7,883 nt of DNA, taken from NCBI GenBank assembly GCA_903921135.1, contig CAIXOY010000063.1, forward strand, positions 1 through 7,883, in the 5' to 3' direction. Of this stretch, positions 1-5,701 are shown piece after piece; the first letter of the stretch is position 1; each line of letters begins with the position of its first letter. A program made the translations under genes and the position numbers. The DNA comes from an uncultured Gammaproteobacteria bacterium (GTDB lineage Bacteria; Pseudomonadota; Gammaproteobacteria; Pseudomonadales; UBA5518). The notes under the pieces are model-generated. The model did no database searches, was not told the DNA's origin, and was given only the letters and a program-made list of their open reading frames with translations.

Positions 1-1101
1 CCGCACCACGAGTACGCGGGGCAGGCGACGGTTGCGGTAGTTGGTGCCCACGACGATGCCGTGGGCGCCGTTGCGCAACTCCACGACCGAGCCGGTGGGA
101 TAGAGCCCGATACACCGGACGAATTCCTCGACCAGGCGGGTATCGAACTTGAGGCCTGCCTCGCGGTTCAGCACGTCCATCGCGCGGAGCGAGGACTGCC
201 CGTTACGGTAACAGCGGTCGGAGGTGATGGCGTCGTAGACGTCGCAGACGGTGATGATGCGCGTCAGATCGGAGATGCCGCTCGCCTTGATCTTGCGGGG
301 ATAGCCCGTGCCATCGAGGCTCTCGTGGTGGGCATAGGCAGCATCGACGGAGCCGTGCGCCACCTCCGGGTGTGCCATCAGGATGTTGCGCCCATCCGTG
401 GTGTGCTGACGCATCACCAGGAATTCCTCGGCGTTCAGAGCGCCGTCCTTGTGCAGGATCTCGACCGGCGTGAGCGCCTTGCCCACGTCATGGAGCATCC
501 CGGCGATGCCGATCGTGTTCAGGTCTTCCTCGCTGTAGCCAAGGTGACGACCGAAAGTGATGGCAAGCAGACCGACGTTGACGCAGTGCTCAGCCGTGTA
601 CTGGCTTCGATCCCGCACTTTCTGCATCCACTGCATGGCATCCGGGGAGTCGATGATCGATCTGACGGCGGAAGAAACCGTGGCTTTGACTTCCTTGACG
701 TCGATGGCCTTGCCCAGCCGGACGTCATCCATGAGGGTGCGGGTGAGCGCCTGGGTGTTAGTGACCACGCTGCGCGCATTACCGTAGTCGCGCGGGGTTG
801 CAGCGTGGTAATCGTAGGCCGCGCGCGCCTTGGGCGGGCTGAGAACGCCACGCTCGGTGACCGGCACCCACTGGTCCCCGTCGACTTCAACGACGACCTC
901 TTCGCAGTACTTCGCGAGTTCGTCGATGTGCTCCATGCTCTCGATGACGAAACCCTGGAACAGGAACGGGGTTTCCGTCCACGGGCGATCAAGTTCCACA
1001 ACCCGCATGCCGATTTTCACGGCCATCACGGGCAAACGAACCCTTTCGGTTACCTTCTGGAACCGGCCGGGTGTCGCGATAGTAGTCTTCGAAATGCTCA
1101 T
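1..1101 (-). CDS. DUF3391 + HD-GYP domain protein, predicted cyclic-di-GMP phosphodiesterase (3' end cut by window edge)
   Basis: The frame is open from an ATG at 1101 to the window edge, giving 367 residues. Residues about 15-55 (IGMRVVELDRPW, then a phenylalanine-rich FLFQGF stretch) match the N-terminal DUF3391 domain that often precedes HD-GYP. The HD-GYP domain follows from about residue 150: H172 in the YTAEH helix, H204-D205 in HDVGK, H233, H258-H259 in HHESLDGTGYP, and D287 in CDVYD. All the metal-ligand positions I can check are present, so the enzyme is probably active. Family knowledge: HD-GYP proteins hydrolyse cyclic-di-GMP to pGpG or GMP in the cytoplasm, which lowers biofilm formation and raises motility. 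There is no membrane segment or receiver domain in the visible part. The start has a weak AAGG site (1107-1110), and an in-frame TGA lies upstream with no better start. By family length, a few tens of C-terminal residues are probably missing. It lies 60 bases downstream of the desaturase-like gene on the same strand and may share its transcript. Confidence 0.93.
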   Translation of the reverse strand, partial: MSISKTTIATPGRFQKVTERVRLPVMAVKIGMRVVELDRPWTETPFLFQGFVIESMEHIDELAKYCEEVVVEVDGDQWVPVTERGVLSPPKARAAYDYHAATPRDYGNARSVVTNTQALTRTLMDDVRLGKAIDVKEVKATVSSAVRSIIDSPDAMQWMQKVRDRSQYTAEHCVNVGLLAITFGRHLGYSEEDLNTIGIAGMLHDVGKALTPVEILHKDGALNAEEFLVMRQHTTDGRNILMAHPEVAHGSVDAAYAHHESLDGTGYPRKIKASGISDLTRIITVCDVYDAITSDRCYRNGQSSLRAMDVLNREAGLKFDTRLVEEFVRCIGLYPTGSVVELRNGAHGIVVGTNYRNRRLPRVLVVR

Positions 1102-1161
1102 CGAAGCCTTGGTGAATACTCGTTCAGCGCCAAGGATTGTAGATCACCAAACGCCCGGTGG
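1102..1161 (-). other. 60-base spacer upstream of the HD-GYP gene with a small inverted repeat over its ribosome binding site
   Basis: The spacer between the desaturase-like stop codon and the HD-GYP start contains CCTTGG (1107-1112) and CCAAGG (1130-1135), a perfect 6-base inverted repeat with a 17-base loop. In the minus-strand transcript the arm nearest the start contains the only plausible Shine-Dalgarno bases (AAGG, 5 bases from the ATG), so the hairpin could limit translation of the HD-GYP gene. I see no convincing promoter and no T-tract terminator here, which is compatible with read-through from the upstream gene. The stem is short and may be chance. Confidence 0.35.
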
Positions 1162-2421
1162 TCAGGCCCCGTCCCGACTTTTTTCGGGAGTGAGGTGTGA
1201 AGCCGCGCCCGGCGACGGTTCCGCCTTAACGGCAAGCCCGGGCAGAAGACTTCGCAGCCAAGCCCCGGAGATGCACGCATAGGCAAGCATCCACAGCAGA
1301 ACCGGGACACTGGCACCCGAGGCAGCAAGCACGCCGACCAGCATCACGATGCGTACACCCTCGATGCGCCGGGCCTGGGGGGATCGCTCAAGCAGAGCAC
1401 CCAGACCGGCCAGCCAGGTCACCAGACAGGCAAACGCCAGCCACTTCACGCCAGCATCAAGCTCCCCGGCGACCTGCTCGAACCAGAGTGAAAAAACCAC
1501 TGCGCAGAGAAACTGCACAGCCACGTACCAGCGCGTGGCCGGATGCGTGGCAGGGTCATAGGGATCGAAGGGGCTCCGCGGTTTGTTCGCGAGCGGACTG
1601 CTCTCAGGATGCCAGCCCGTCCGCGCCCCGAGCACGCGAAGTGCGCCGCGCAAAGACCCCGAAGCCGCAGCGTCCACACACATATCCCGGTAGATATGGA
1701 GGTTTGCCCAGACGGGGTTCCAGCTGCGCAGCTGGGTCGTGATGCCGTACACGCAAGGCTCTTCGTCTTTTTCCTCTGCAAAGGTGCCGAACACACGGTC
1801 CCAGATGATCAGCAGCCCTCCGTAGTTGGTGTCCACGTAACCCGGGTTGCGGGCATGGTGCACACGATGGTTGGAGGCCGTGACGAGGAACCATTCCAGA
1901 ACACCCAACTTGGGGATGTGCCGGGAATGGATCCAGAACTGGTAAATGAGGTGGGCGGAACCGACCGTGACGAAAACCTCGGCCGGAACACCCAGCAAAA
2001 AGCAGGGTATGTAGAACACCCACGCCACCAGAAAGCCTGTGCTTGTCTGCCTGAGGGCGGTCGAGAGGTTGTAATCCTCGCTCTGGTGATGGACCACGTG
2101 TGAGGCCCAGAACAGTGCCCGCTCGTGACTGATGCGATGGAACCAGTAATAGCAGAAGTCGAACAGGAGCAAGGCGAAAAGCCAGGTCCATACAGACGAG
2201 GGGTCGAGGCGTAATGGCGCGAAATGCGTCGCCACAGCAGCGAACACCGGGCCGGCCAGGTTCAGGCCCAACAACTTGGTGGCGGTGCTCAGGACACCAA
2301 GGCTCAGGCTGTTGACCGTGTCGTTCAAGCGGTAGGTGTCGCTACCCGACCAGCGGCCCCATACGAACTCGAGGATGATTGCCCCGAGGAAAAAAGGCAC
2401 AGCGTAAGGAACAAGATCCAT
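1162..2421 (-). CDS. Sterol desaturase / fatty acid hydroxylase family membrane protein, alkylglycerol-monooxygenase-like
   Basis: The product is 419 residues from the ATG at 2421. It carries the di-iron histidine motifs of the fatty-acid-hydroxylase superfamily: H95xxxH99 (HRISH), H108xxHH112 (HVVHH) and H185xxHH189 (HRVHH), with further histidines at 157 and 165. The context SEDYNLSTALRQ (114-125), YRLNDT (30-35) and NYGGLLIIWDRVFGTF (199-214) resembles eukaryotic alkylglycerol monooxygenase (TMEM195/AGMO) and its bacterial relatives more than plain sterol desaturases. Hydrophobic segments lie at about 3-21, 40-65, 77-94 and 129-160. A C-terminal set at about 300-400 makes this an integral membrane enzyme with the extra C-terminal helices seen in AGMO-like proteins. 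Expected chemistry is O2-dependent hydroxylation of a lipid; the true substrate cannot be told from sequence. A TTG-initiated extension to 2517 is open, but its 32 extra residues look unconserved and would run into the palindrome, so I chose the ATG. The upstream ribosome site is weak (GGG, 7 bases away). It is divergent from the efflux operon. Confidence 0.9.
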   Translation of the reverse strand: MDLVPYAVPFFLGAIILEFVWGRWSGSDTYRLNDTVNSLSLGVLSTATKLLGLNLAGPVFAAVATHFAPLRLDPSSVWTWLFALLLFDFCYYWFHRISHERALFWASHVVHHQSEDYNLSTALRQTSTGFLVAWVFYIPCFLLGVPAEVFVTVGSAHLIYQFWIHSRHIPKLGVLEWFLVTASNHRVHHARNPGYVDTNYGGLLIIWDRVFGTFAEEKDEEPCVYGITTQLRSWNPVWANLHIYRDMCVDAAASGSLRGALRVLGARTGWHPESSPLANKPRSPFDPYDPATHPATRWYVAVQFLCAVVFSLWFEQVAGELDAGVKWLAFACLVTWLAGLGALLERSPQARRIEGVRIVMLVGVLAASGASVPVLLWMLAYACISGAWLRSLLPGLAVKAEPSPGAASHLTPEKSRDGA

Positions 2422-2504
2422 GACAGAACCCGGGGGCAAGACAGCCACGGTCGCAGTGTAGCGCGCCCCGAAGACGGGCCGGCGGGAAATACCTTCGCCC
2501 CATC

Positions 2505-2518
2505 GTTGATCGATCAAC
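2505..2518. promoter_or_regulatory. Perfect 14-base palindrome, candidate MarR-family operator
   Basis: GTTGATCGATCAAC reads identically on both strands, and its TTGAT/ATCAA half-sites resemble operators of many MarR-family repressors, which bind short AT-richer palindromes. It covers the candidate -35 element of the rightward promoter, the usual position for steric repression. The operon driven by that promoter encodes a MarR-family protein, which fits autoregulation. The match is by arm sequence and position only; no binding data can be read from the DNA. Confidence 0.6.
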
Positions 2519-2535
2519 TAACACGCCTCTATGAT
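2506..2535 (+). promoter_or_regulatory. Candidate sigma-70 promoter of the efflux/SelD operon
   Basis: A -35 hexamer TTGATC (2506-2511, four of six consensus bases) and a -10 hexamer TATGAT (2530-2535, five of six) are separated by 18 bases. Transcription would begin near 2542, leaving a leader of only about 17 bases that contains the ribosome binding site. The -35 lies inside the palindrome, so a bound repressor would exclude RNA polymerase. Confidence 0.55.
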
Positions 2536-2546
2536 GCCGCGCCGCT

Positions 2547-2553
2547 AAAGGAG
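2547..2553 (+). promoter_or_regulatory. Strong ribosome binding site of the adaptor gene
   Basis: AAAGGAG lies 5 bases before the ATG at 2559, close to the ideal Shine-Dalgarno complement. It fixes the start of the adaptor and is the strongest ribosome site seen in the window. Confidence 0.85.
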
Positions 2554-2558
2554 TCGTC

Positions 2559-3716
2559 ATGGAATCTGTTGTACGCCCGCGTCGCCGTCATCTGACAATT
2601 CTCATCATCCTGCTTCTGCTCTGCAGCGCCGCGGGTGGCGGCGCCTGGTGGTACCTGACTGTCGGGCAGTGGCGTGAAACCACCGACAACGCCTACCTCA
2701 CCGGCAATCTCATTACTGTTTCCGCCGAGGTGGACGGTCCTGTCGTGCAGGTCGGCGTGGAGGACAACGAGCCGGTGCGCGCAGGCCAGACGCTCGCCCT
2801 GATCGCGGACGGGGACATGTTGCTCACACTGGATTTGCGCAAGCAGATGCTCGGCCTTGCAGTACAGGAAGTACAGGCAAGGCGCGCGCAGGTGGAACGG
2901 GCCCGCGCCGAATTGAAGTTGAAGGAAATCACGCACCGCCTGGCAGTGGAGGAGTACGAGCGCCGCAAACGCCTTGCCGCACGGCGCATGCTGGCAGAAG
3001 AAGAACTGGACGCAGCAAGGACACGCGCCGAAGAGACCGACGGCGAACTCGAAACCTCGCGCCGTGCGCTGGCTGAGGCGGTGGTCAGGGCTGGATCAGG
3101 CGATATCGCTGCGCACCCGATGGTCAGCGCTGCCGCCTCCAGCCTGCGCTCGTCCTGGCGCATGCTGAAAAAGGCGCGCATCGTTTCACCGGTCGACGGC
3201 AGGGTCGCAAAGCGCCGCGTGCAACTCGGGCAGCGCGTGGCTCCGGGCACACCGCTCTTCAGCATCGCCGAGGCGGGCGCTGTGTGGGTGGAGGCCAACT
3301 TCAAGGAAAACCAGTTGCGGAACATGCGCCCGGGGCAGCGTGTGCAGATACGTTCCGACCTCTACGAAGACGAGCTGGAACTGGCCGGCCGCCTCGAGAG
3401 CATCGGCAACGGCACGGGCTCGGTCTTCGCGCTGTTGCCCGCGCAGAATGCCACGGGCAACTGGATCAAGATCGTGCAGCGCGTACCGGTGCGCATACAC
3501 ATCGAGGGCGGCATCGATCCGACCCACCCGCTTCCGCTCGGCGCGGGCCTTCATGTATCGGTAGACACCCACGAGCGCAGCACTTCGCGCACGGTGACCA
3601 CCGCCAGAGACGCCCCGCTGGGTACGTCGACCGCGTTCGACGACCGGGATGAAGGTGCGGATGAACTCGTCACCGCCACGATTGCCGCCGCTGCGGGAAC
3701 GGGCGCTGCGCAGTGA
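2559..3716 (+). CDS. emrA: EmrA-like membrane fusion (HlyD/MFP) adaptor of a multidrug efflux pump
   Basis: The product has 385 residues. It has an Arg-rich cytoplasmic start, one membrane anchor (about 12-33), then TDNAYLTGN (42-50), the signature at the entry to the periplasmic part of EmrA-type adaptors. The first half-lipoyl/barrel strand set is at about 52-82, a long charged Ala/Arg/Glu-rich coiled-coil hairpin at about 88-175, and the returning lipoyl half around SPVDGRV (210-216). A beta-barrel follows, with LLPAQNATGNW (292-302) and a VQR-VPVRI segment, both hallmarks of the EmrA/FarA/VceA subgroup. Family role: it links an inner-membrane MFS transporter to an outer-membrane TolC-type channel. 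The roughly 40 residues at the C-terminus are polar and Ala/Thr-rich, look disordered, and extend beyond the usual domain. Its stop overlaps the start of the transporter gene by four bases, which implies coupled translation. The exported compound cannot be deduced. Confidence 0.93.
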   Translation: MESVVRPRRRHLTILIILLLLCSAAGGGAWWYLTVGQWRETTDNAYLTGNLITVSAEVDGPVVQVGVEDNEPVRAGQTLALIADGDMLLTLDLRKQMLGLAVQEVQARRAQVERARAELKLKEITHRLAVEEYERRKRLAARRMLAEEELDAARTRAEETDGELETSRRALAEAVVRAGSGDIAAHPMVSAAASSLRSSWRMLKKARIVSPVDGRVAKRRVQLGQRVAPGTPLFSIAEAGAVWVEANFKENQLRNMRPGQRVQIRSDLYEDELELAGRLESIGNGTGSVFALLPAQNATGNWIKIVQRVPVRIHIEGGIDPTHPLPLGAGLHVSVDTHERSTSRTVTTARDAPLGTSTAFDDRDEGADELVTATIAAAAGTGAAQ

Positions 3717-5272
3717 GCCCCTCCGGTCAACAGCGCCTGACCGGCTTACCCCTGACGATCGCATCGGTCGGTATCGCGACTGCCAGTTTCATGAACGTGC
3801 TGGACACCACCATCGTGGTGGTGGCCCTGCCCACGATCGCGGGCGACCTTGCCGCGACCCCGTCGCAGGCGAGCTGGATCATGACGATCTACGGCGTCTG
3901 CCTGGCCGTCATGCTCCCGCTGTCGGGCTGGATCACCGGGCAGTTCGGGCAGGTACGGACCTTCGTGACCTCGGTGCTCCTGTTCACGCTCGCGTCCTGG
4001 CTGTGTGCTGCCGCCACCAGTTTCGACCAGTTGCTGATGTTCCGCGCCTTCCAGGGGCTCGCAGGCGGCCTGCTGCTGCCGCTCTCGCAATCGCTGCTGC
4101 TGAAGATCTATCCACCGGAAAAACACGGGCTCGCGCTCGGGATCTGGAGCCTGACCAGCGGCGTCGCACCGATCGCCGGCCCGGTGCTGGGAGGCCTGAT
4201 CACCGACACGCTCGGCTGGCCCTGGGTGTTCTACATCAACCTTCCTTTCGGTCTGCTGGCGGCCTGGTCGGTGTGGGTGCTCGTCGGTCCCTACGAGTCC
4301 GAGCGGGTGCGCGGCCCCGTGGATTTCATCGGGCTGTTCCTGCTGGTCACCGGCGTCATCACCGGGCAGCTTGCGCTTGATCGCGGCCACGAACTCGACT
4401 GGCTCGCCTCGGGCCAGATCTGTGCACTGCTAGCGACATCCGCCAGTTGCCTGCTGCTCTTCTGGGCCTGGGAGCGCGACGAGGCGCACCCCGTGGTCGA
4501 CTTCTCGATCTTCGCCCACGGCAATTTCGTGCTGGGCTGTACGCTGATCTCGATCTTCTACGCAGGGCTGGTGATTTCCGGCGTCATCTATCCGATCTGG
4601 ATGCAGACCGTGCTGGGCTACAACGCGCGCGTGTCCGGAATCGTGATGGCTACAACCAGCCTGATCCCGCTGATCACCCTTCCCGTGGTCGGTCAGGTGT
4701 TCCGGAAAATGGATCCGCGCCCGCTGATCACCCTGGGCGGAATCGTGGGAGCATGGGCGCTCTGGATGCATGCGCGCTCTACCACGGGCGTGTCCTTCGA
4801 GTACCTCGCGATGACGCGATTCGCCATCGGCGTAGCCATGCCGCTCGCCTGGATACCGCTCATGATGACGATCATGACCGGGCTGCCGCCCGAGAAAATC
4901 AACAGCGCCGCCGGACTCTTCAACTTCTGGCGCATGCTCGCCTCGAGCATCGGCACGGCCATCGGGGTGACCTTCTGGGACGAGCGCACGGTCGTGCATC
5001 GGGAGCGTCTTGTGGAAACCGTTTCCCGAGGGGGCGAGAGCGAGGGACTTCAATTGCTGCAGTCCCTGCAGGGACCCACCCAGGATCCGCAGTCCGCACT
5101 GGCGGCACTTGACGCCATGATCATCCGCGAGGCCAGTACGCTCGCTCAGCAGGATCTTTTCCTGGTGTTCGCTGCCTCCATGATCGTGATGGCGATCGGC
5201 GGTTGGTGGCTGAAAGTGGGCAAGGCCGCGCCCGGACAGGCGCCGGGTGCCGGAGCCATGGCGCATGATTGA
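3713..5272 (+). CDS. emrB: EmrB-like DHA2-family MFS drug:proton antiporter
   Basis: The product has 519 residues, the usual size for a 14-helix DHA2 transporter, and starts at a GTG within a GTGA overlap with the adaptor stop. Visible MFS motifs are LDTTIV around D31 (motif D1 of helix 1), G72 to R82 (GWITGQFGQVR, motif A-like loop between helices 2 and 3), RAFQGLAGG (111-119, motif B with R111 for proton coupling) and GVAPIAGPVLGG (150-161, motif C, typical of antiporters). Hydrophobic helices continue to about residue 500. A hydrophilic, helical loop of about 60 residues (about 420-480) precedes the last helix, as in EmrB relatives. Role: it takes substrate from the cytoplasm or inner membrane in exchange for protons and passes it to the EmrA-like partner. 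No outer-membrane channel gene is visible nearby, so a TolC elsewhere would be needed. The substrate is unknown. Confidence 0.94.
   Translation: MSPSGQQRLTGLPLTIASVGIATASFMNVLDTTIVVVALPTIAGDLAATPSQASWIMTIYGVCLAVMLPLSGWITGQFGQVRTFVTSVLLFTLASWLCAAATSFDQLLMFRAFQGLAGGLLLPLSQSLLLKIYPPEKHGLALGIWSLTSGVAPIAGPVLGGLITDTLGWPWVFYINLPFGLLAAWSVWVLVGPYESERVRGPVDFIGLFLLVTGVITGQLALDRGHELDWLASGQICALLATSASCLLLFWAWERDEAHPVVDFSIFAHGNFVLGCTLISIFYAGLVISGVIYPIWMQTVLGYNARVSGIVMATTSLIPLITLPVVGQVFRKMDPRPLITLGGIVGAWALWMHARSTTGVSFEYLAMTRFAIGVAMPLAWIPLMMTIMTGLPPEKINSAAGLFNFWRMLASSIGTAIGVTFWDERTVVHRERLVETVSRGGESEGLQLLQSLQGPTQDPQSALAALDAMIIREASTLAQQDLFLVFAASMIVMAIGGWWLKVGKAAPGQAPGAGAMAHD
5252..5255 (+). promoter_or_regulatory. 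Ribosome binding site supporting the ATG start of the MarR-family gene
   Basis: GGAG lies 9 bases before the ATG at 5265 and inside the 3' end of the transporter gene. It favours that ATG over the in-frame GTG at 5247, which would add six residues and has no comparable site. Confidence 0.5.
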
Positions 5273-5693
5273 ACTTGCCGACATCGAGGCGCGTTACATA
5301 GCCCTCCTGCGGCGGCGCAGCCTGCGCATGCTGGAGCGCGAACTCGCGCCACTTGGGCTCGGGCCTGGCCGCTACCTGTATCTCTTCGCGCTCTACATCG
5401 AAGACGGTCGCTCGCAGCAAGCGCTCGCCGACACGGTGTCAGCGGACAAGGCGGCCGCCACGCGCGCCCTGGCACGACTGGAAGCTGATGGTTATGTGAA
5501 GCGCGTGCATTGCACGGCGGACCGACGCGTGACGAGGGTGTTTCTGACGTCCACCGGGCGGGAACTGCAGCCCGTGCTGGAGAGCGCCGCCGTGCGCGTC
5601 AACGACGCGCTCGTAGCGCCGCTGGAAAGTGCCGACCGCGAGCACTTGCGCAGGATCCTGCGCCACATGGCCATTGCAGGGCCGGACGCCTGA
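5265..5693 (+). CDS. MarR-family winged-helix transcriptional regulator
   Basis: The product has 142 residues, typical for MarR proteins. An N-terminal dimerisation helix (about 3-28) leads to GLGPGRYLYL (31-40). The helix-turn-helix follows: QQALADTVSADKAAATRA (51-68), with the recognition helix at about 61-75. The wing is formed by TADRRVTRVFLT (84-95), which includes the conserved Asp-x-Arg (D86, R88). The TSTGREL segment then begins the C-terminal dimerisation helices. Its start overlaps the transporter stop by 8 bases and it ends 8 bases before the fusion gene, so it is made from the same transcript. Family role: it represses an adjacent efflux operon by binding a palindrome and is released by a small ligand or oxidation. 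The palindrome at 2505-2518 is the obvious candidate target. The protein has a single cysteine (C83), just before the wing. Repressor rather than activator function is inference. Confidence 0.92.
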   Translation: MIELADIEARYIALLRRRSLRMLERELAPLGLGPGRYLYLFALYIEDGRSQQALADTVSADKAAATRALARLEADGYVKRVHCTADRRVTRVFLTSTGRELQPVLESAAVRVNDALVAPLESADREHLRRILRHMAIAGPDA

Positions 5694-5701
5694 ACGCCGG
5701 C

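Larger units (their letters stand above)
2422..2558. promoter_or_regulatory. Divergent intergenic control region
   Basis: These 137 bases separate the start of the leftward hydroxylase-like gene from the start of the rightward adaptor gene. The right half holds a palindrome, a -10/-35 pair and a strong ribosome binding site for the rightward operon, each listed separately. For the leftward gene I can point only to a weak TACACT-like -10 on the minus strand (complement of 2456-2461) with no good -35 partner, so its promoter remains undefined. A regulator bound at the palindrome could affect both directions. Confidence 0.6.

Noticed and set aside
1142..1163. Imperfect inverted repeat (GATCACC / GGTGGTC) overlapping the stop codon of the hydroxylase-like gene
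   Set aside because: It has a mismatch in the minus-strand transcript and no following U-tract, so it is not supported as a terminator.
1173..1188. CCCGA ... TCGGG hairpin with a T-run in the loop, resembling a terminator
   Set aside because: The T-run is inside the loop, not after the stem, and the element lies within the coding end of the hydroxylase-like gene.
61..1200. Long plus-strand open frame of 379 codons
   Set aside because: It lies antisense to the HD-GYP gene, whose reading shows all the conserved catalytic motifs. The plus-strand translation resembles no family I know and is a GC-rich shadow frame.
2422..2517. TTG-initiated 32-residue N-terminal extension of the hydroxylase-like protein
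   Set aside because: The extension lacks recognisable family sequence, begins inside the palindrome at a rare start codon, and the ATG at 2421 gives the family-like hydrophobic beginning.
3805..3820. CACCAC-CATC-GTGGTG inverted repeat
   Set aside because: It encodes the conserved LDTTIVVV motif of helix 1 of the transporter; codon choice in a GC-rich genome explains it.
5014..5026. GGAAAC-C-GTTTCC inverted repeat
   Set aside because: It is short, within the hydrophilic-loop coding region of the transporter, and linked to no other signal.
5062..5075. Second perfect 14-base palindrome, GTCCCTGCAGGGAC
   Set aside because: It lies inside the transporter coding sequence far from any promoter. 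About 0.5 such palindromes are expected by chance in a window this long, so I treat it as coincidence.
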